Source of the DNA: Myxococcales bacterium
Lineage (GTDB): Bacteria; Myxococcota_A; UBA796; GCA-2862545
Assembly: GCA_019634415.1 (NCBI GenBank)
Contig: JAHQVJ010000248.1
Coordinates: 50,085 to 114,084, forward strand
Direction: 5' to 3'
DNA length: 64,000 nt
The position numbers and the translations under genes are program-made. The notes below the pieces were generated by a model. The model was not told where the DNA came from, did no database searches, and was given only the letters and a program-made list of their open reading frames with translations. Below, piece after piece: positions 40,959-50,238 of the stretch. Every line of letters begins with the position of its first letter. The stretch's first letter is position 1.

Positions 40959-42179
40959 ATGCAGGAGTCCGCGCTGACCCTCGACCCTCGCTGGCTGGCA
41001 CTCGTCTTGGTGTGCGCGGTTCCGTTCCTGCTGTCCGCCATCGGGCTGGCGGTGCACCAGCTGCAGTCCACGCGTCGTCGGGGCGGCTGGCTGCCCGTCG
41101 CTGCGGGCCCCTGGCTCGAGCAGCAGGTCGACGACATGCGTCTGGACGTGGGCGTGGAGGTGCATGCCCACCACGGCCTCGACGCCTACTGGCCCAGCGT
41201 GGGTGCCATCGGGCTGTCGGAGCGCACCTGGGGCGGTTGCCGACCCACGGACTGGGCCATCGCGGCCCATGAGCTCGGCCATGCGCTGAACATGGCCTCA
41301 CACCCCGTCGTGGCTCAGATCCTGCCCACGGCGCGCCTCGCTCAGGGCCACCTGTGGCGCGCCTTCGTGGCCACCTTGCTGTGTGCAGCCCTGCTGCAGC
41401 ACTCCGTGCTGCTGCTGCTGGCCCCCGTGCTGCTGCTCGCGTCGGTGGTGGTGACCTTCGTGGTCTGCCTCGACGAGCTGTTCGCCAGTCGACACGGGCT
41501 GCGCCTGCTGCACGAGGATCCTCGGGTGCGCGCCGGGCAGATCCGGGTGGCCCGCGTCTCCATGACCGGGGCGGCCTCGGTGTACGGCCTCGGCTTGATC
41601 GGCCAGGTGGCGGTGCTCGGCGCCTGGCCTGCGATCCGGAGCTGGGTGCTCGGGCTGTCGCTGGCGCCGGTGCAGGCGCCCGGCGCCCTGGTGATGTGGC
41701 TCACGGTGGTGTTGGTGCCGGTGCTCCTGCTGCGGGCGGCGCAGGTCTCGCTGCAGGTGATGGACCCCGAGCCCGTCACGTCGGACTTTCGTCTCTTCAC
41801 CGTGATGCACCGAGACGGTCAGTGGGAGTTCCTCACCGGCATCGGAGTGCTCGTCATCGTGGTGGGGCTGCATCCGATGTTCGGCGGCACCCTGGGGGCG
41901 GTGGCCATGGTGCTGGCCACGATGACCGCCATCGGCCCCGTCGGCGGGCTCATGAGCGCGCTGATCCTGTTCCCCGTGCTGCTGCTGGCGCGTGGCTGGT
42001 TCGAGCGGAGCGAGGACGACGACGAGGCGTTCTTTCCAGCCGTCACCACGCCCGACCAGTCCGCACCCGCACTGATGGCGCTGTATACCGATCCGCCCTG
42101 GTACCTGCGTGCCAGCTGGCTCGCACACGTGGCGTACCTTCCACTTCTCGGGGTGTTGGCCGTTCGTCTGTTGGCATGA
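40959..42179 (+). CDS. Membrane zinc metallopeptidase, YugP-like
   Basis: About 406 residues. N-terminal membrane helix (ALVLVCAVPFLLSAIGLAVH), then the zinc motif WAIAAHELGHALNMAS, followed by several helices (LLCAALLQHSVLLLLAPVLL and others) and a second acidic motif CLDELFASRHGLRLL that probably carries a ligand Glu. This order is that of the YugP/Zn_peptidase_2 family. The C-terminal half adds four or five helices and an acidic loop (ERSEDDDEAFF). GGGA six bases before ATG 40959 favours that start; ATG 40947 and GTG 40938 are in frame. Divergent from the kinase gene. Substrates are unknown. Confidence 0.85.
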   Translation: MQESALTLDPRWLALVLVCAVPFLLSAIGLAVHQLQSTRRRGGWLPVAAGPWLEQQVDDMRLDVGVEVHAHHGLDAYWPSVGAIGLSERTWGGCRPTDWAIAAHELGHALNMASHPVVAQILPTARLAQGHLWRAFVATLLCAALLQHSVLLLLAPVLLLASVVVTFVVCLDELFASRHGLRLLHEDPRVRAGQIRVARVSMTGAASVYGLGLIGQVAVLGAWPAIRSWVLGLSLAPVQAPGALVMWLTVVLVPVLLLRAAQVSLQVMDPEPVTSDFRLFTVMHRDGQWEFLTGIGVLVIVVGLHPMFGGTLGAVAMVLATMTAIGPVGGLMSALILFPVLLLARGWFERSEDDDEAFFPAVTTPDQSAPALMALYTDPPWYLRASWLAHVAYLPLLGVLAVRLLA

Positions 42180-42222
42180 TGGGCCGACTCGGGGTAGGTC
42201 GGACCCCGACCAACGGAGACGC

Positions 42223-43302
42223 ATGGGCGCTATCCTCTTGCTCGAGGACGGCCGGCGCTTCGCCGGCGAGGCCTTCGGTGCGCGCACCACGAGGGTGGGT
42301 GAGGCCGTTTTCAACACTGCCATGACCGGCTACCAGGAGGTGCTCACCGACCCCTCCTACGCCGAGCAGGTGGTCACGATGACCGTGCCCCACGTGGGGA
42401 ACACGGGCGTGAACGCCGAGGATCCAGAGAGCGAACGCGTGTGGCCCGCAGGGTTCATCGTGCGGGAGCTCACACGGGGTCCGTCCTCCTGGCGCGCCAC
42501 CGGGGGGCTCAACGAGTACCTCGTGGAGAACGGCGTGCCCGGGATGCAGGGCGTGGACACCCGAGCGCTGGTGCGCCATCTGCGCCAGCACGGCGCGATG
42601 CGCTGTGTGGTGAGCACCGACGGCACCTCCGTTCAGGACCTGCGCGCCAAGCTCGACGCGTGGCCCGGCATGGAGGGCCGCGCGCTGGCCACCGAGGTGA
42701 CCTGCGCCAAGGCCTGGGTCGCCAGCAAGCCCAAGGAGCCCACGCTGCGGGTGGCGCTGCTGGACGGCGGCTGCAAGCGCAACATCCTGCGCCTGCTGTC
42801 GGCCGCGGGCGCCTACGTGCGCGTGCATCCGCTCACCGATCCACCCGAGGCCTGGCTCGAGGACGTCGACGGCGTCTTCATCAGCAACGGTCCTGGGGAT
42901 CCGGCGGCGCTCACCGACGTGGTGACCTCGCTGCAGGCGGCCCTGGGCAAGAAGCCCATGGTGGGGATCTGCCTCGGCTCGCAGCTGTTGGCGCTGGCGT
43001 GCGGCGCCAAGACCTACAAGCTCAAGTTCGGCCATCGGGGCGCCAACCAGCCCGTGCGCGACGAGCGCGACGGTCGCATCGCCATCACCAGCCAGAATCA
43101 CGGCTTCGCGGTGGACCGCGACAGCCTCGAGGCCGTCGGTGCCGAGGTCACCCACGTGCACCTCAACGACGGCTCCGTCAGTGGGTTCCGGCACCCCGAG
43201 CACCGAGTGTTCGCCGTGCAGTACCACCCCGAAGCCAGTCCTGGGCCCCACGACGCCCAACCCCTCGTGCGCGAGTTCCTCGCCTTCCTGGAGGCGCAGT
43301 GA
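42223..43302 (+). CDS. carA: Carbamoyl-phosphate synthase small subunit (glutaminase)
   Basis: 359 residues. Hydrolyses glutamine and passes ammonia to CarB for carbamoyl phosphate, the entry to pyrimidine and arginine synthesis. The N-terminal CarA domain begins LLLEDGRRFAGEAFG with FNTAMTGYQEVLTDPSY; the class-I GATase domain has the Cys nucleophile in GICLGSQLLAL and the His/Glu of QYHPEASPGPHD. ATG 42223 has CGGAGA eight bases upstream. It overlaps carB (GTGA). No pyrimidine leader or attenuator was found in the 43 bases upstream. Confidence 0.97.
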   Translation: MGAILLLEDGRRFAGEAFGARTTRVGEAVFNTAMTGYQEVLTDPSYAEQVVTMTVPHVGNTGVNAEDPESERVWPAGFIVRELTRGPSSWRATGGLNEYLVENGVPGMQGVDTRALVRHLRQHGAMRCVVSTDGTSVQDLRAKLDAWPGMEGRALATEVTCAKAWVASKPKEPTLRVALLDGGCKRNILRLLSAAGAYVRVHPLTDPPEAWLEDVDGVFISNGPGDPAALTDVVTSLQAALGKKPMVGICLGSQLLALACGAKTYKLKFGHRGANQPVRDERDGRIAITSQNHGFAVDRDSLEAVGAEVTHVHLNDGSVSGFRHPEHRVFAVQYHPEASPGPHDAQPLVREFLAFLEAQ

Positions 43303-46300
43303 GCAGGCGTATCCCCGAGGGTGGCACCATCCTGGTGATCGGGTCGGGCCCCATCGTCATCGGCCAGGCCTGTGAGTTCGACTACTCGGGCACCCAGGCC
43401 TGCAAGGCGCTGGCGGCGCTGGGCTACCGCGTGGTGCTGATGAACAGCAACCCCGCCACCATCATGACCGACGAAGGCCTGGCGTCGGCGACCTACGTGG
43501 AGCCGCTCACGCTGGACGCAGCCAGGCAGATCATCGAGCGGGAGAAGCCCGACGCCATCCTGCCCACCGTGGGCGGTCAGGTGGGGCTGAACCTGTCGCT
43601 GGAGCTGCACCAGGCGGGGATCCTCGATCAGCACGGGGTGCTGCTCATCGGGGCCGACCCCGAGGCCATCGACCTGGCCGAGGACCGCCAGCGGTTCAAG
43701 GACGCCATGGTGGAGATCGGCGTCGGGGTGGCCGAGTCGGGCACCGCCACCACCCTCGAGGACGCCGAGGCGCTGCTCGAGCAGGTGGGACTGCCCGCCA
43801 TCGTGCGCCCTGCCTACACCCTCGGTGGGGCCGGCGGTGGCGTGGCGTGGAACATCGACGAGTTCCGCGAGATCGTCACCGAGGGCCTCCGCTTGAGCCC
43901 CGTCACGCAGATCCTCGTAGAGCGCAGCCTGCTCGGCTGGAAGGAGTACGAGCTCGAGGTCATGCGCGATCTGCACGACAACGTCATCATCATCTGCTCC
44001 ATCGAGAACTTCGACCCGATGGGCATCCACACCGGCGACTCCATCACCGTCGCGCCAGCCCTCACGCTGACGGACCGCGAGTACCAGCACCTGCGCGATC
44101 TGTCGCAGCGCATCATCCGCCGGGTGGGTGTGGAGACCGGTGGCTCCAACATCCAGTACGCGGTGAATCCCGAGAACGGCGAGGTGATCGTCATCGAGCT
44201 GAACCCGCGGGTCAGCCGGTCGTCCGCCCTGGCCAGCAAGGCGACGGGCTTCCCCATCGCCAAGATCGCGGCCCAGCTCGCCGTGGGGCTCACCCTCGAT
44301 CAGATCGAGAACGACATCACCAAGGTCACGCCGGCCTGCTTCGAGCCAGCGCTCGACTACGTCATCACGAAGATCCCGCGCTGGAACTTCGAGAAGTTCG
44401 CCGGCACCAACCGCACCCTCGGCACCGCCATGCGGTCGGTGGGAGAGGTGATGGGGATCGGGCGGACCTTTCCCGAGTCGATGCTCAAGGCCATCGACAG
44501 CCTGGAGGGGGGCTACCCGGACGTGTCGGGGTGGTCCGATCAGGACCTGCGCGAGGCGCTGGGCAACGCCACACCCGACCGGCTCGCGGCCATCTTCGAG
44601 TCGCTGCGTCGCGGGGTGGACGCCTCCGACGTGGCCCGCGTCACCCACATCGACCGGTGGTTCCTCGACCAGCTGCAGACCATCGTGCAGTGCGAGAAGT
44701 CGCTGGCGGGTCGGTTCATCGACGAGGTGAGCGACAGCGAGCTGCGGCGCGCCAAGCGCCTGGGCATCTCCGACGCCATGCTGGGGTCGTTCCTGGGCTG
44801 CACCGAGCAGAGAGTGGCCGAGAAGCGGTCCGAGTCCGGGATCCTGCCCACCTTCAAGCGGGTGGACACCTGTGCGGCCGAGTTCGAGAGCTTCACGCCG
44901 TATCTGTACAGCACCTACGAGGACGAGGACGAGGCCGGAGACTCCGAGACGGACCGCGTGGTGGTGCTCGGCAACGGGCCGAACCGCATCGGGCAGGGCA
45001 TCGAGTTCGACTATTGCTGCTGTCATGCGGCCTTCGCCGTCAAGGAGGCAGGGCTCACCTCGGTGATGGTGAACTGCAACCCCGAGACCGTCAGCACCGA
45101 CTACGACACCTCCGACAAGCTGTACTTCGAGCCGTGCACCGTGGAGCACGTGCGGTCGGTGCTGCAGCGTGAGTCGCCGCGGGGCGTGATCCTGCAGTTC
45201 GGCGGGCAGACGCCGCTGAAGCTGGCGCACTCCGTGGGCCCGGTGCTCGGGACCTCGCCCGATGCCATCGATCTGTGCGAGGATCGAGAGCGCTTCAGCG
45301 CCTTGCTCTCGAAGCTGTCGATCCCGCAGCCCGACTCGGCGGTGGCGCACTCCGAGGCCGAGGCCGCGGCGGTGGCGGAGCGCATCGGCTTTCCACTGCT
45401 GGTACGTCCCTCCTACGTGCTGGGCGGTCGAGCGATGGCCATCTGCTACGAGGCCTCCGATCTGCAGCGGGTGGTGGGCGACGCCATCATCACCAGCGAG
45501 GCACGGGCCCTGCTCATCGACCGCTACCTCGAAGGTGCGCGCGAGTACGACGTGGACGCACTGTGCGACGGCACCGACGTGGTGATCGGCGGCATCATCG
45601 AGCACATCGAGGAAGCCGGCGTGCACTCCGGGGACTCCGCAGGGGTGCTGCCGCCCGTGCAGCTCACCGCCGAGGAGAAGCGCCTCATCGAGGACTACAC
45701 CGAGCGCATCGCCAAGGCGTTGGGCGTGGTGGGGCTCGTCAACATCCAGTACGCCATCCAGGACGGCCAGGTCTACGTGCTGGAGGTGAACCCGCGCGCC
45801 AGCCGCACGGTGCCCTTCGTGGCCAAGGCCACCGGGCTGCAGCTGGCCAAGCTCGCGACGCGGCTGTGCCTCGGCGAGAAGCTCGCGGACCTGCCCATCG
45901 AGCGCAAGGGCGACGATCTGTACTTCATCAAGGCGCCCGTCTTCCCCTGGCGGAAGTTCTCGGGCCACGACGTCGTGCTCGGGCCCGAGATGCGGTCCAC
46001 CGGTGAGGTGATGGGTGTGGGGTGGTCCTTCGGGGAAGCCTACGCCAAGGCGCTGCTCGCGGCCGGCATGACGCTGCCCACCGAGGGCGGCGTGTTCCTG
46101 TCGATCCGCGACTCCGACAAGGCTGCCAGCGTGGCCGTGGCCGGGGCGCTCGCCCACCTCGGGTTCAAGCTGTACGCCACCACCGGAACCCAGCGCTTCC
46201 TCGCCGAGAAGGGCATCGAGGCGGAGCGGGTCTTCAAGGTGCGCGAGGGGCGTCCAGATGCAGTGGACCTCATCAAGAACGGGCGGATCCACCTGATCCT

Positions 46301-46475
46301 CAACACGCCGCTGGGCCGCAAGGCGCAGTACGACGAGCTGGCCATGCGGCTCGCCGGGCTGCAATACGGCGTGCCCTGCATCACCACCTTGTCCGCGGGC
46401 AAGGCCGTGGTCTCGGCCATCCGCAGCCTCCGCGCGGGTGAGCTGAAGGTGCTCAAGCTGCAGGAGATCCGCTGA
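43299..46475 (+). CDS. carB: Carbamoyl-phosphate synthase large subunit
   Basis: 1058 residues, full length. Two homologous ATP-grasp halves: IGSGPIVIGQACEFDYSGTQ at the start and LGNGPNRIGQGIEFDYCCCH near residue 555, each followed by its carboxyphosphate or carbamate kinase signature (NMN-type loops NSNPATIMTD and NCNPETVSTDYD). An oligomerisation domain lies between, and an MGS-like allosteric domain at the C-terminus (LFLSIRDSDKAASV ... LATTGT-type strand LYATTGTQRFLAEKGI). The GTG start overlaps carA. CAGGAG near the 3' end is positioned for the next gene. Confidence 0.97.
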   Translation: MSRRIPEGGTILVIGSGPIVIGQACEFDYSGTQACKALAALGYRVVLMNSNPATIMTDEGLASATYVEPLTLDAARQIIEREKPDAILPTVGGQVGLNLSLELHQAGILDQHGVLLIGADPEAIDLAEDRQRFKDAMVEIGVGVAESGTATTLEDAEALLEQVGLPAIVRPAYTLGGAGGGVAWNIDEFREIVTEGLRLSPVTQILVERSLLGWKEYELEVMRDLHDNVIIICSIENFDPMGIHTGDSITVAPALTLTDREYQHLRDLSQRIIRRVGVETGGSNIQYAVNPENGEVIVIELNPRVSRSSALASKATGFPIAKIAAQLAVGLTLDQIENDITKVTPACFEPALDYVITKIPRWNFEKFAGTNRTLGTAMRSVGEVMGIGRTFPESMLKAIDSLEGGYPDVSGWSDQDLREALGNATPDRLAAIFESLRRGVDASDVARVTHIDRWFLDQLQTIVQCEKSLAGRFIDEVSDSELRRAKRLGISDAMLGSFLGCTEQRVAEKRSESGILPTFKRVDTCAAEFESFTPYLYSTYEDEDEAGDSETDRVVVLGNGPNRIGQGIEFDYCCCHAAFAVKEAGLTSVMVNCNPETVSTDYDTSDKLYFEPCTVEHVRSVLQRESPRGVILQFGGQTPLKLAHSVGPVLGTSPDAIDLCEDRERFSALLSKLSIPQPDSAVAHSEAEAAAVAERIGFPLLVRPSYVLGGRAMAICYEASDLQRVVGDAIITSEARALLIDRYLEGAREYDVDALCDGTDVVIGGIIEHIEEAGVHSGDSAGVLPPVQLTAEEKRLIEDYTERIAKALGVVGLVNIQYAIQDGQVYVLEVNPRASRTVPFVAKATGLQLAKLATRLCLGEKLADLPIERKGDDLYFIKAPVFPWRKFSGHDVVLGPEMRSTGEVMGVGWSFGEAYAKALLAAGMTLPTEGGVFLSIRDSDKAASVAVAGALAHLGFKLYATTGTQRFLAEKGIEAERVFKVREGRPDAVDLIKNGRIHLILNTPLGRKAQYDELAMRLAGLQYGVPCITTLSAGKAVVSAIRSLRAGELKVLKLQEIR

Positions 46476-48106
46476 TCGACCGGGTTCGGCCGTGGCTCCC
46501 GCTGGCCGGCGTGGTGGTGGTCACCGCCATCGTCTGCTTCTTGTTGCCCTCCATCGGGCGCAACGACTCCCACTTCTGGCGCATGGTGCTCGCCGCCGTG
46601 GGCGTGGGCATGGTGGGCGTGGCCTGGCTCGTCCAGCGCGCGGGCCGTCCCGAACGAGCGGTGATGGGCCTGCGGCTCGTCCTGGCGGTGCTGTGCACCG
46701 TGGGGTGGTTCAACTACTTCCAGTTCAGCGGCAAGGTGATCGGTGGTATCAACGACTACACCGACACCGCCTACTACTACACCAACAGCAAGTACCTCGA
46801 GGAGCTGTCCTACGACGGGCTGTACGCCACGGCCATGCTCTGTGATCACGAGCGAGGGGCACCCCGCACGGCCCAGCTGGTGCAGTACCGGGATCTGCGC
46901 GACTACGAGCTGAAGCCCGTGGCCGTGGGCATGGAGCACGGCCGGAAGCTCAAGGCCGAGGCGTTCACCCCCGAGCGCTGGGATGCATACTGCCACGACG
47001 TCACCTACTTTCTCGATCGTCTGTCGAAGAAGGCGCTCACCACCAACTTCTTCGTGGACCACGGCTACAACCCGCCGCCCACGTGGACGGTGGTGGGCGG
47101 CAACCTCGCCACGCTCTTCCCCGTGGAGAACCTCAAGGCCGCCTGCACCGTGGACGTGCTGTTCGTGGTGGCGATGTTCGGCTGCATCGTCTGGGCCTTC
47201 GGCATCGAGGTGATGCTGTTCGGCATGCTGTTCTACGTGGTCACCTTCAGCGGACGCTGGCCGATCCTGGGCCAGGCCATCCTGCGGTTCGACTGGGTTG
47301 CAGCGCTTGCGTGCGGGGTGGCCTTCCTGCGCAAGGGGTACCACGGAGCGGCCGGGGCGAGCATGGCGTTCGCGGCGGTCAATCGTGTGTTTCCGTCGAT
47401 CTTCTTCTTGGGGTGGGGGCTGAACTTCGTCTTCGACACGGTGCGTGAGGGGCGGATCCTCGAGCGGCACCGGCGCTTCGTCGCGGGCGCCGCGGTGGTG
47501 ACGATCCTGTTGCTCGGCACCTCGCTGGCCCAGTACGGCCCCTCCACCTTCGTGCGGAGTGCAGAGAACCTGCGCATGCACAACGAAACCTACAGCTCCC
47601 ACCGGGTGGGGCTGGGGGACGTGCTGGTGTTTCGGGGGGAGACCACCAAGGCCCAGATCCGGGCGGGTGGAGGGATCTACGCCAAGGAGCTGAAGGTCCG
47701 CGCCATGCAGTGGCGGCTGCGGGCCGTGGGGCTCGTGGCCATCGCCTTTGTGGCCTTGTACGCCTGGCGGGTGCGTCGGGAGGACTGGGAGCTGGTGCCG
47801 CTGGCCGTGCTGCCGTTCTTCTGCATCACGAATCCCCAGATCAACTACTACAACCTACGGATCTTGCTCTTCTGTTGGCACGGTGCCCACTTCCGGCATC
47901 CCTTCCATCGAGTGGCCATGGCGCTGCTGTTCGGGGTGGAGGTGGCCACCCAGGCCACCAAGGTCCTCGAGGTCGAGCGCTACACCACCACCACCACCAC
48001 GTCCATCGGCATGGCGCTGTACCTGACGGTGCTCGTGGTGTGGATGGCGCGTCAGTTGGTGCGCAGCAATGGTACGCTGGAATCTGGGCACGGCTCAGTG
48101 GGTTGA
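46472..48106 (+). CDS. Polytopic membrane protein, glycosyltransferase-C-like, apparent CTG start
   Basis: 544 residues with about 10 membrane helices. A large outward loop after the second helix contains FSGKVIGGINDYTDTAYYY and NPPPTWTVVGGNLATLFP; the layout resembles GT-C membrane mannosyl/arabinosyl-type transferases or dolichyl-phosphate-sugar enzymes, but a catalytic Asp-Asp motif is not certain. Read from CTG 46472 the N-terminus is IDRVRPWLPLAGVVVVTAIV, giving a complete first helix after two Arg. The first GTG (46511) would cut into that helix. AGGAG lies five bases before the CTG, which overlaps the carB TGA. A Thr run (TTTTTT) sits between the last helices. Confidence 0.8.
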   Translation: MIDRVRPWLPLAGVVVVTAIVCFLLPSIGRNDSHFWRMVLAAVGVGMVGVAWLVQRAGRPERAVMGLRLVLAVLCTVGWFNYFQFSGKVIGGINDYTDTAYYYTNSKYLEELSYDGLYATAMLCDHERGAPRTAQLVQYRDLRDYELKPVAVGMEHGRKLKAEAFTPERWDAYCHDVTYFLDRLSKKALTTNFFVDHGYNPPPTWTVVGGNLATLFPVENLKAACTVDVLFVVAMFGCIVWAFGIEVMLFGMLFYVVTFSGRWPILGQAILRFDWVAALACGVAFLRKGYHGAAGASMAFAAVNRVFPSIFFLGWGLNFVFDTVREGRILERHRRFVAGAAVVTILLLGTSLAQYGPSTFVRSAENLRMHNETYSSHRVGLGDVLVFRGETTKAQIRAGGGIYAKELKVRAMQWRLRAVGLVAIAFVALYAWRVRREDWELVPLAVLPFFCITNPQINYYNLRILLFCWHGAHFRHPFHRVAMALLFGVEVATQATKVLEVERYTTTTTTSIGMALYLTVLVVWMARQLVRSNGTLESGHGSVG

Positions 48107-48112
48107 GACGAC

Positions 48113-48724
48113 ATGCGCGCAGTCATCATGGGTGCACCCATCCTCCTCTTCGCTTGCTCGGGAGATGGCACAGACGGCACCACCACCACGGATACTGGCT
48201 TCGGCGACGTGACGTCGGAGGCCAGCCCCACCAAGGCGGGGGTGTGGACGCCCACGGTGCTCGAGCAAGATCTGTACGATGCCATCAACTCCTACCGTGC
48301 CGAGAACGGCCTGCCGGCGGTGCCGTTCTCGGCCTCGCTGTCGATGGTGGCGCGCACCCACGCCACCGATCTGCTGACGAACCGTCCCCACGAGGTTCGT
48401 GAGGAGTGCAACCTGCACTCTTGGTCCGCCTTCGGGAACTGGACCCAGTGCTGCTACACCCCCGACCACGCGCGGGCCGACTGCATGTGGGACAAGCCGC
48501 GGGAGATCACCGACTACCCTGGTGATGGCTACGAGATCTCGGCCTTCGGAGCGAGCGACGACGCCTCTGCATTGGCGTTGTGGAAGTCGAGCACGAGCCA
48601 CGAGGACGTGATCCTGAACCGCGGCATCTGGGAAGACCAGGCCTGGGCCGCCATGGGCGTGGGTGCCGACGGCTCCTTCTTCAATGTGTGGTTTGGTGTC
48701 GAGGTGGACCCCATCGGAAGGTAG
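48113..48724 (+). CDS. CAP/SCP-domain lipoprotein
   Basis: 203 residues. Signal peptide with lipobox LLFAC (Cys15) and a short Thr/Asp/Gly linker (TDGTTTTDTGFGD). The CAP (SCP/PR-1) fold shows YDAINSYRAENGLPAVPFS, SMVARTHATDL, the cavity His in SSTSHEDVILN and a C-terminal FFNVWFGVEV strand. Four Cys residues (EECNLHSW, TQCCYTP, DCMWD) could form disulfides. CAP proteins bind lipids or act in cell-surface roles; activity is unknown here. ATG 48113 starts seven bases after the previous stop; the acyltransferase GTG follows three bases after the TAG. Confidence 0.88.
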   Translation: MRAVIMGAPILLFACSGDGTDGTTTTDTGFGDVTSEASPTKAGVWTPTVLEQDLYDAINSYRAENGLPAVPFSASLSMVARTHATDLLTNRPHEVREECNLHSWSAFGNWTQCCYTPDHARADCMWDKPREITDYPGDGYEISAFGASDDASALALWKSSTSHEDVILNRGIWEDQAWAAMGVGADGSFFNVWFGVEVDPIGR

Positions 48725-48726
48725 TC

Positions 48727-50238
48727 GTGTCTAGCCTGCTCACCCTCGTCGCGATCCTCGGTGTCATCGTGGCCTACGAGGCGGTCAGGCACGTGGTGGT
48801 GAAGCGAGCGCGGGCCATGTTCCGTGCCGGGGCCGTGCGGTTCGTGCGAGAGCACCGCATCCAGCTCGAGAGCGCGCGCTTCATCGACCGGCTGTGGATG
48901 CGGGAGGCCATGGCCCAGGATCCGCGGATCGATGCAGCGGTGGCCCGGATCGCCTCGGACACGGGGCAGTCCGTGTTCGAGCTGCGCCAGCGAGTGGACG
49001 TCTATGTGGAGGAGATCGCCCCGTTCTTCTCGCTGTCGGCGTACTACCGGTTCGGACCAGCGCTTGCGAAGCGCATCATCGACTTCCTGTTCGAGCTGGT
49101 GTTCGACCCCAGTGGCTTCGAGGCGCAGCGCGCCAAGGTGCCTTCAGACGCCGTGCGCGTCTACGTGATCAACCACCGAGCCAACATCGATCCGGCCGTG
49201 CTCGCCTATGGCCTGCTCCGCCACGTGCCCATGTCCTACGCGGTCGGGGAGTGGGCGCTGGTGTGGCCGCTACACACGCTGTTCCGCTCCTTCGGTAGCT
49301 ACTTCGTGCGGCGCGGGGAGAAGGATCCGCTGTACCACGCCGTGCTCGAGCGCTTCGTGCAGCTGCTGGCGGGGCAGGGGGCGGTGACGGGCTTCTTCAT
49401 CGAGGGTGGACTGTCGCGTGACGGTGCCCTGCGCAGGCCGAGGACCGGGCTGCTGGACTACATCCTCGGGCTCCGCCACGACCACCCGAACCGCGACATC
49501 GCGTTCATGCCCGTGGGGCTCAACTACGACCGCGTGCTCGAGGACGGCATCCTGATCCGCAGCCAGAATGCCCAACGGGTCGAGCCGACCTGGATGGAGC
49601 GCCTCTGGAACCTGCTGCGCGTGCTGTTCTGGGTGCCGCGGCTGGCGGTGGTGAACATGCTGCGGGTGGCCATGCGGTCGCACCGCAAGTTCGGCTATGC
49701 CGCCCTCGAGTTCGGGGAGCCGCTGCTGCTGTCGCAGTGGGAGGGAGGCTCCGAGATCCACACGCTGCCCCGTGAGGAGCGCCAGGAGGCGCTGCGTGGC
49801 TTGGCCGAGGAGCTGCTGAACCATCGCGTGGGCAGCGTGATCCCCGCCACGCCGGTGGCGGTGCTGTGCGAGGCGCTGCAGCGGGTGACCTCGGAGAGCC
49901 CAGGAGCCCTGCGGGCGAGTGTGGCGCAGGTGATCGGGCAGCTGCGCGCGGCGGGCGCTCCGCTGGCCCTGGGCGAGGCCTTCGACGATCTACGCCGTCG
50001 GGATGCCGAGTCCACCATGGCTCCCGCCATCGAGGACACCTTCGATGCGGAGCTGCGTGCCGACGAGGAGGCGGATCGGGTGGGGGCGCTGGCGCGCATG
50101 CTCCTGCGGCGACGCGGCGTGCTGCGCACGGTGATGACCCCGTCGGGGCGCGGGGTGCGGATCGTGTCGGGGGCGGAGCCCGTGGTGTCCTACTACGCGA
50201 GCTCCATCGCGCATCACCTCCCGCCGAGGGAGGCCTAG
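48727..50238 (+). CDS. PlsB-like glycerol-3-phosphate acyltransferase family protein
   Basis: 503 residues with one N-terminal membrane helix. The acyltransferase blocks are in order: block I YVINHRANIDPAVLAYG (HX4D), block II GSYFVRRGEKDPLYHAV, block III GFFIEGGLSRDGALRRP and block IV IAFMPVGLNYDRVLED. These match the PlsB/GPAT superfamily; the length is shorter than E. coli PlsB (807). It probably acylates a glycerophosphate or related acceptor at the membrane. GTG 48727 follows the CAP gene by two bases. It converges on the diiron gene with a shared CTAG containing both stops. Confidence 0.88.
   Translation: MSSLLTLVAILGVIVAYEAVRHVVVKRARAMFRAGAVRFVREHRIQLESARFIDRLWMREAMAQDPRIDAAVARIASDTGQSVFELRQRVDVYVEEIAPFFSLSAYYRFGPALAKRIIDFLFELVFDPSGFEAQRAKVPSDAVRVYVINHRANIDPAVLAYGLLRHVPMSYAVGEWALVWPLHTLFRSFGSYFVRRGEKDPLYHAVLERFVQLLAGQGAVTGFFIEGGLSRDGALRRPRTGLLDYILGLRHDHPNRDIAFMPVGLNYDRVLEDGILIRSQNAQRVEPTWMERLWNLLRVLFWVPRLAVVNMLRVAMRSHRKFGYAALEFGEPLLLSQWEGGSEIHTLPREERQEALRGLAEELLNHRVGSVIPATPVAVLCEALQRVTSESPGALRASVAQVIGQLRAAGAPLALGEAFDDLRRRDAESTMAPAIEDTFDAELRADEEADRVGALARMLLRRRGVLRTVMTPSGRGVRIVSGAEPVVSYYASSIAHHLPPREA

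Noticed and set aside
43098..46364. Minus-strand 1088-codon frame opposite carB
   Set aside because: Antisense of a strongly conserved gene; composition is typical of GC-rich shadow frames.
47985..48003. ACC repeat tract in the membrane protein gene
   Set aside because: Six Thr codons in frame; too short to count as a repeat element, though slippage is possible.
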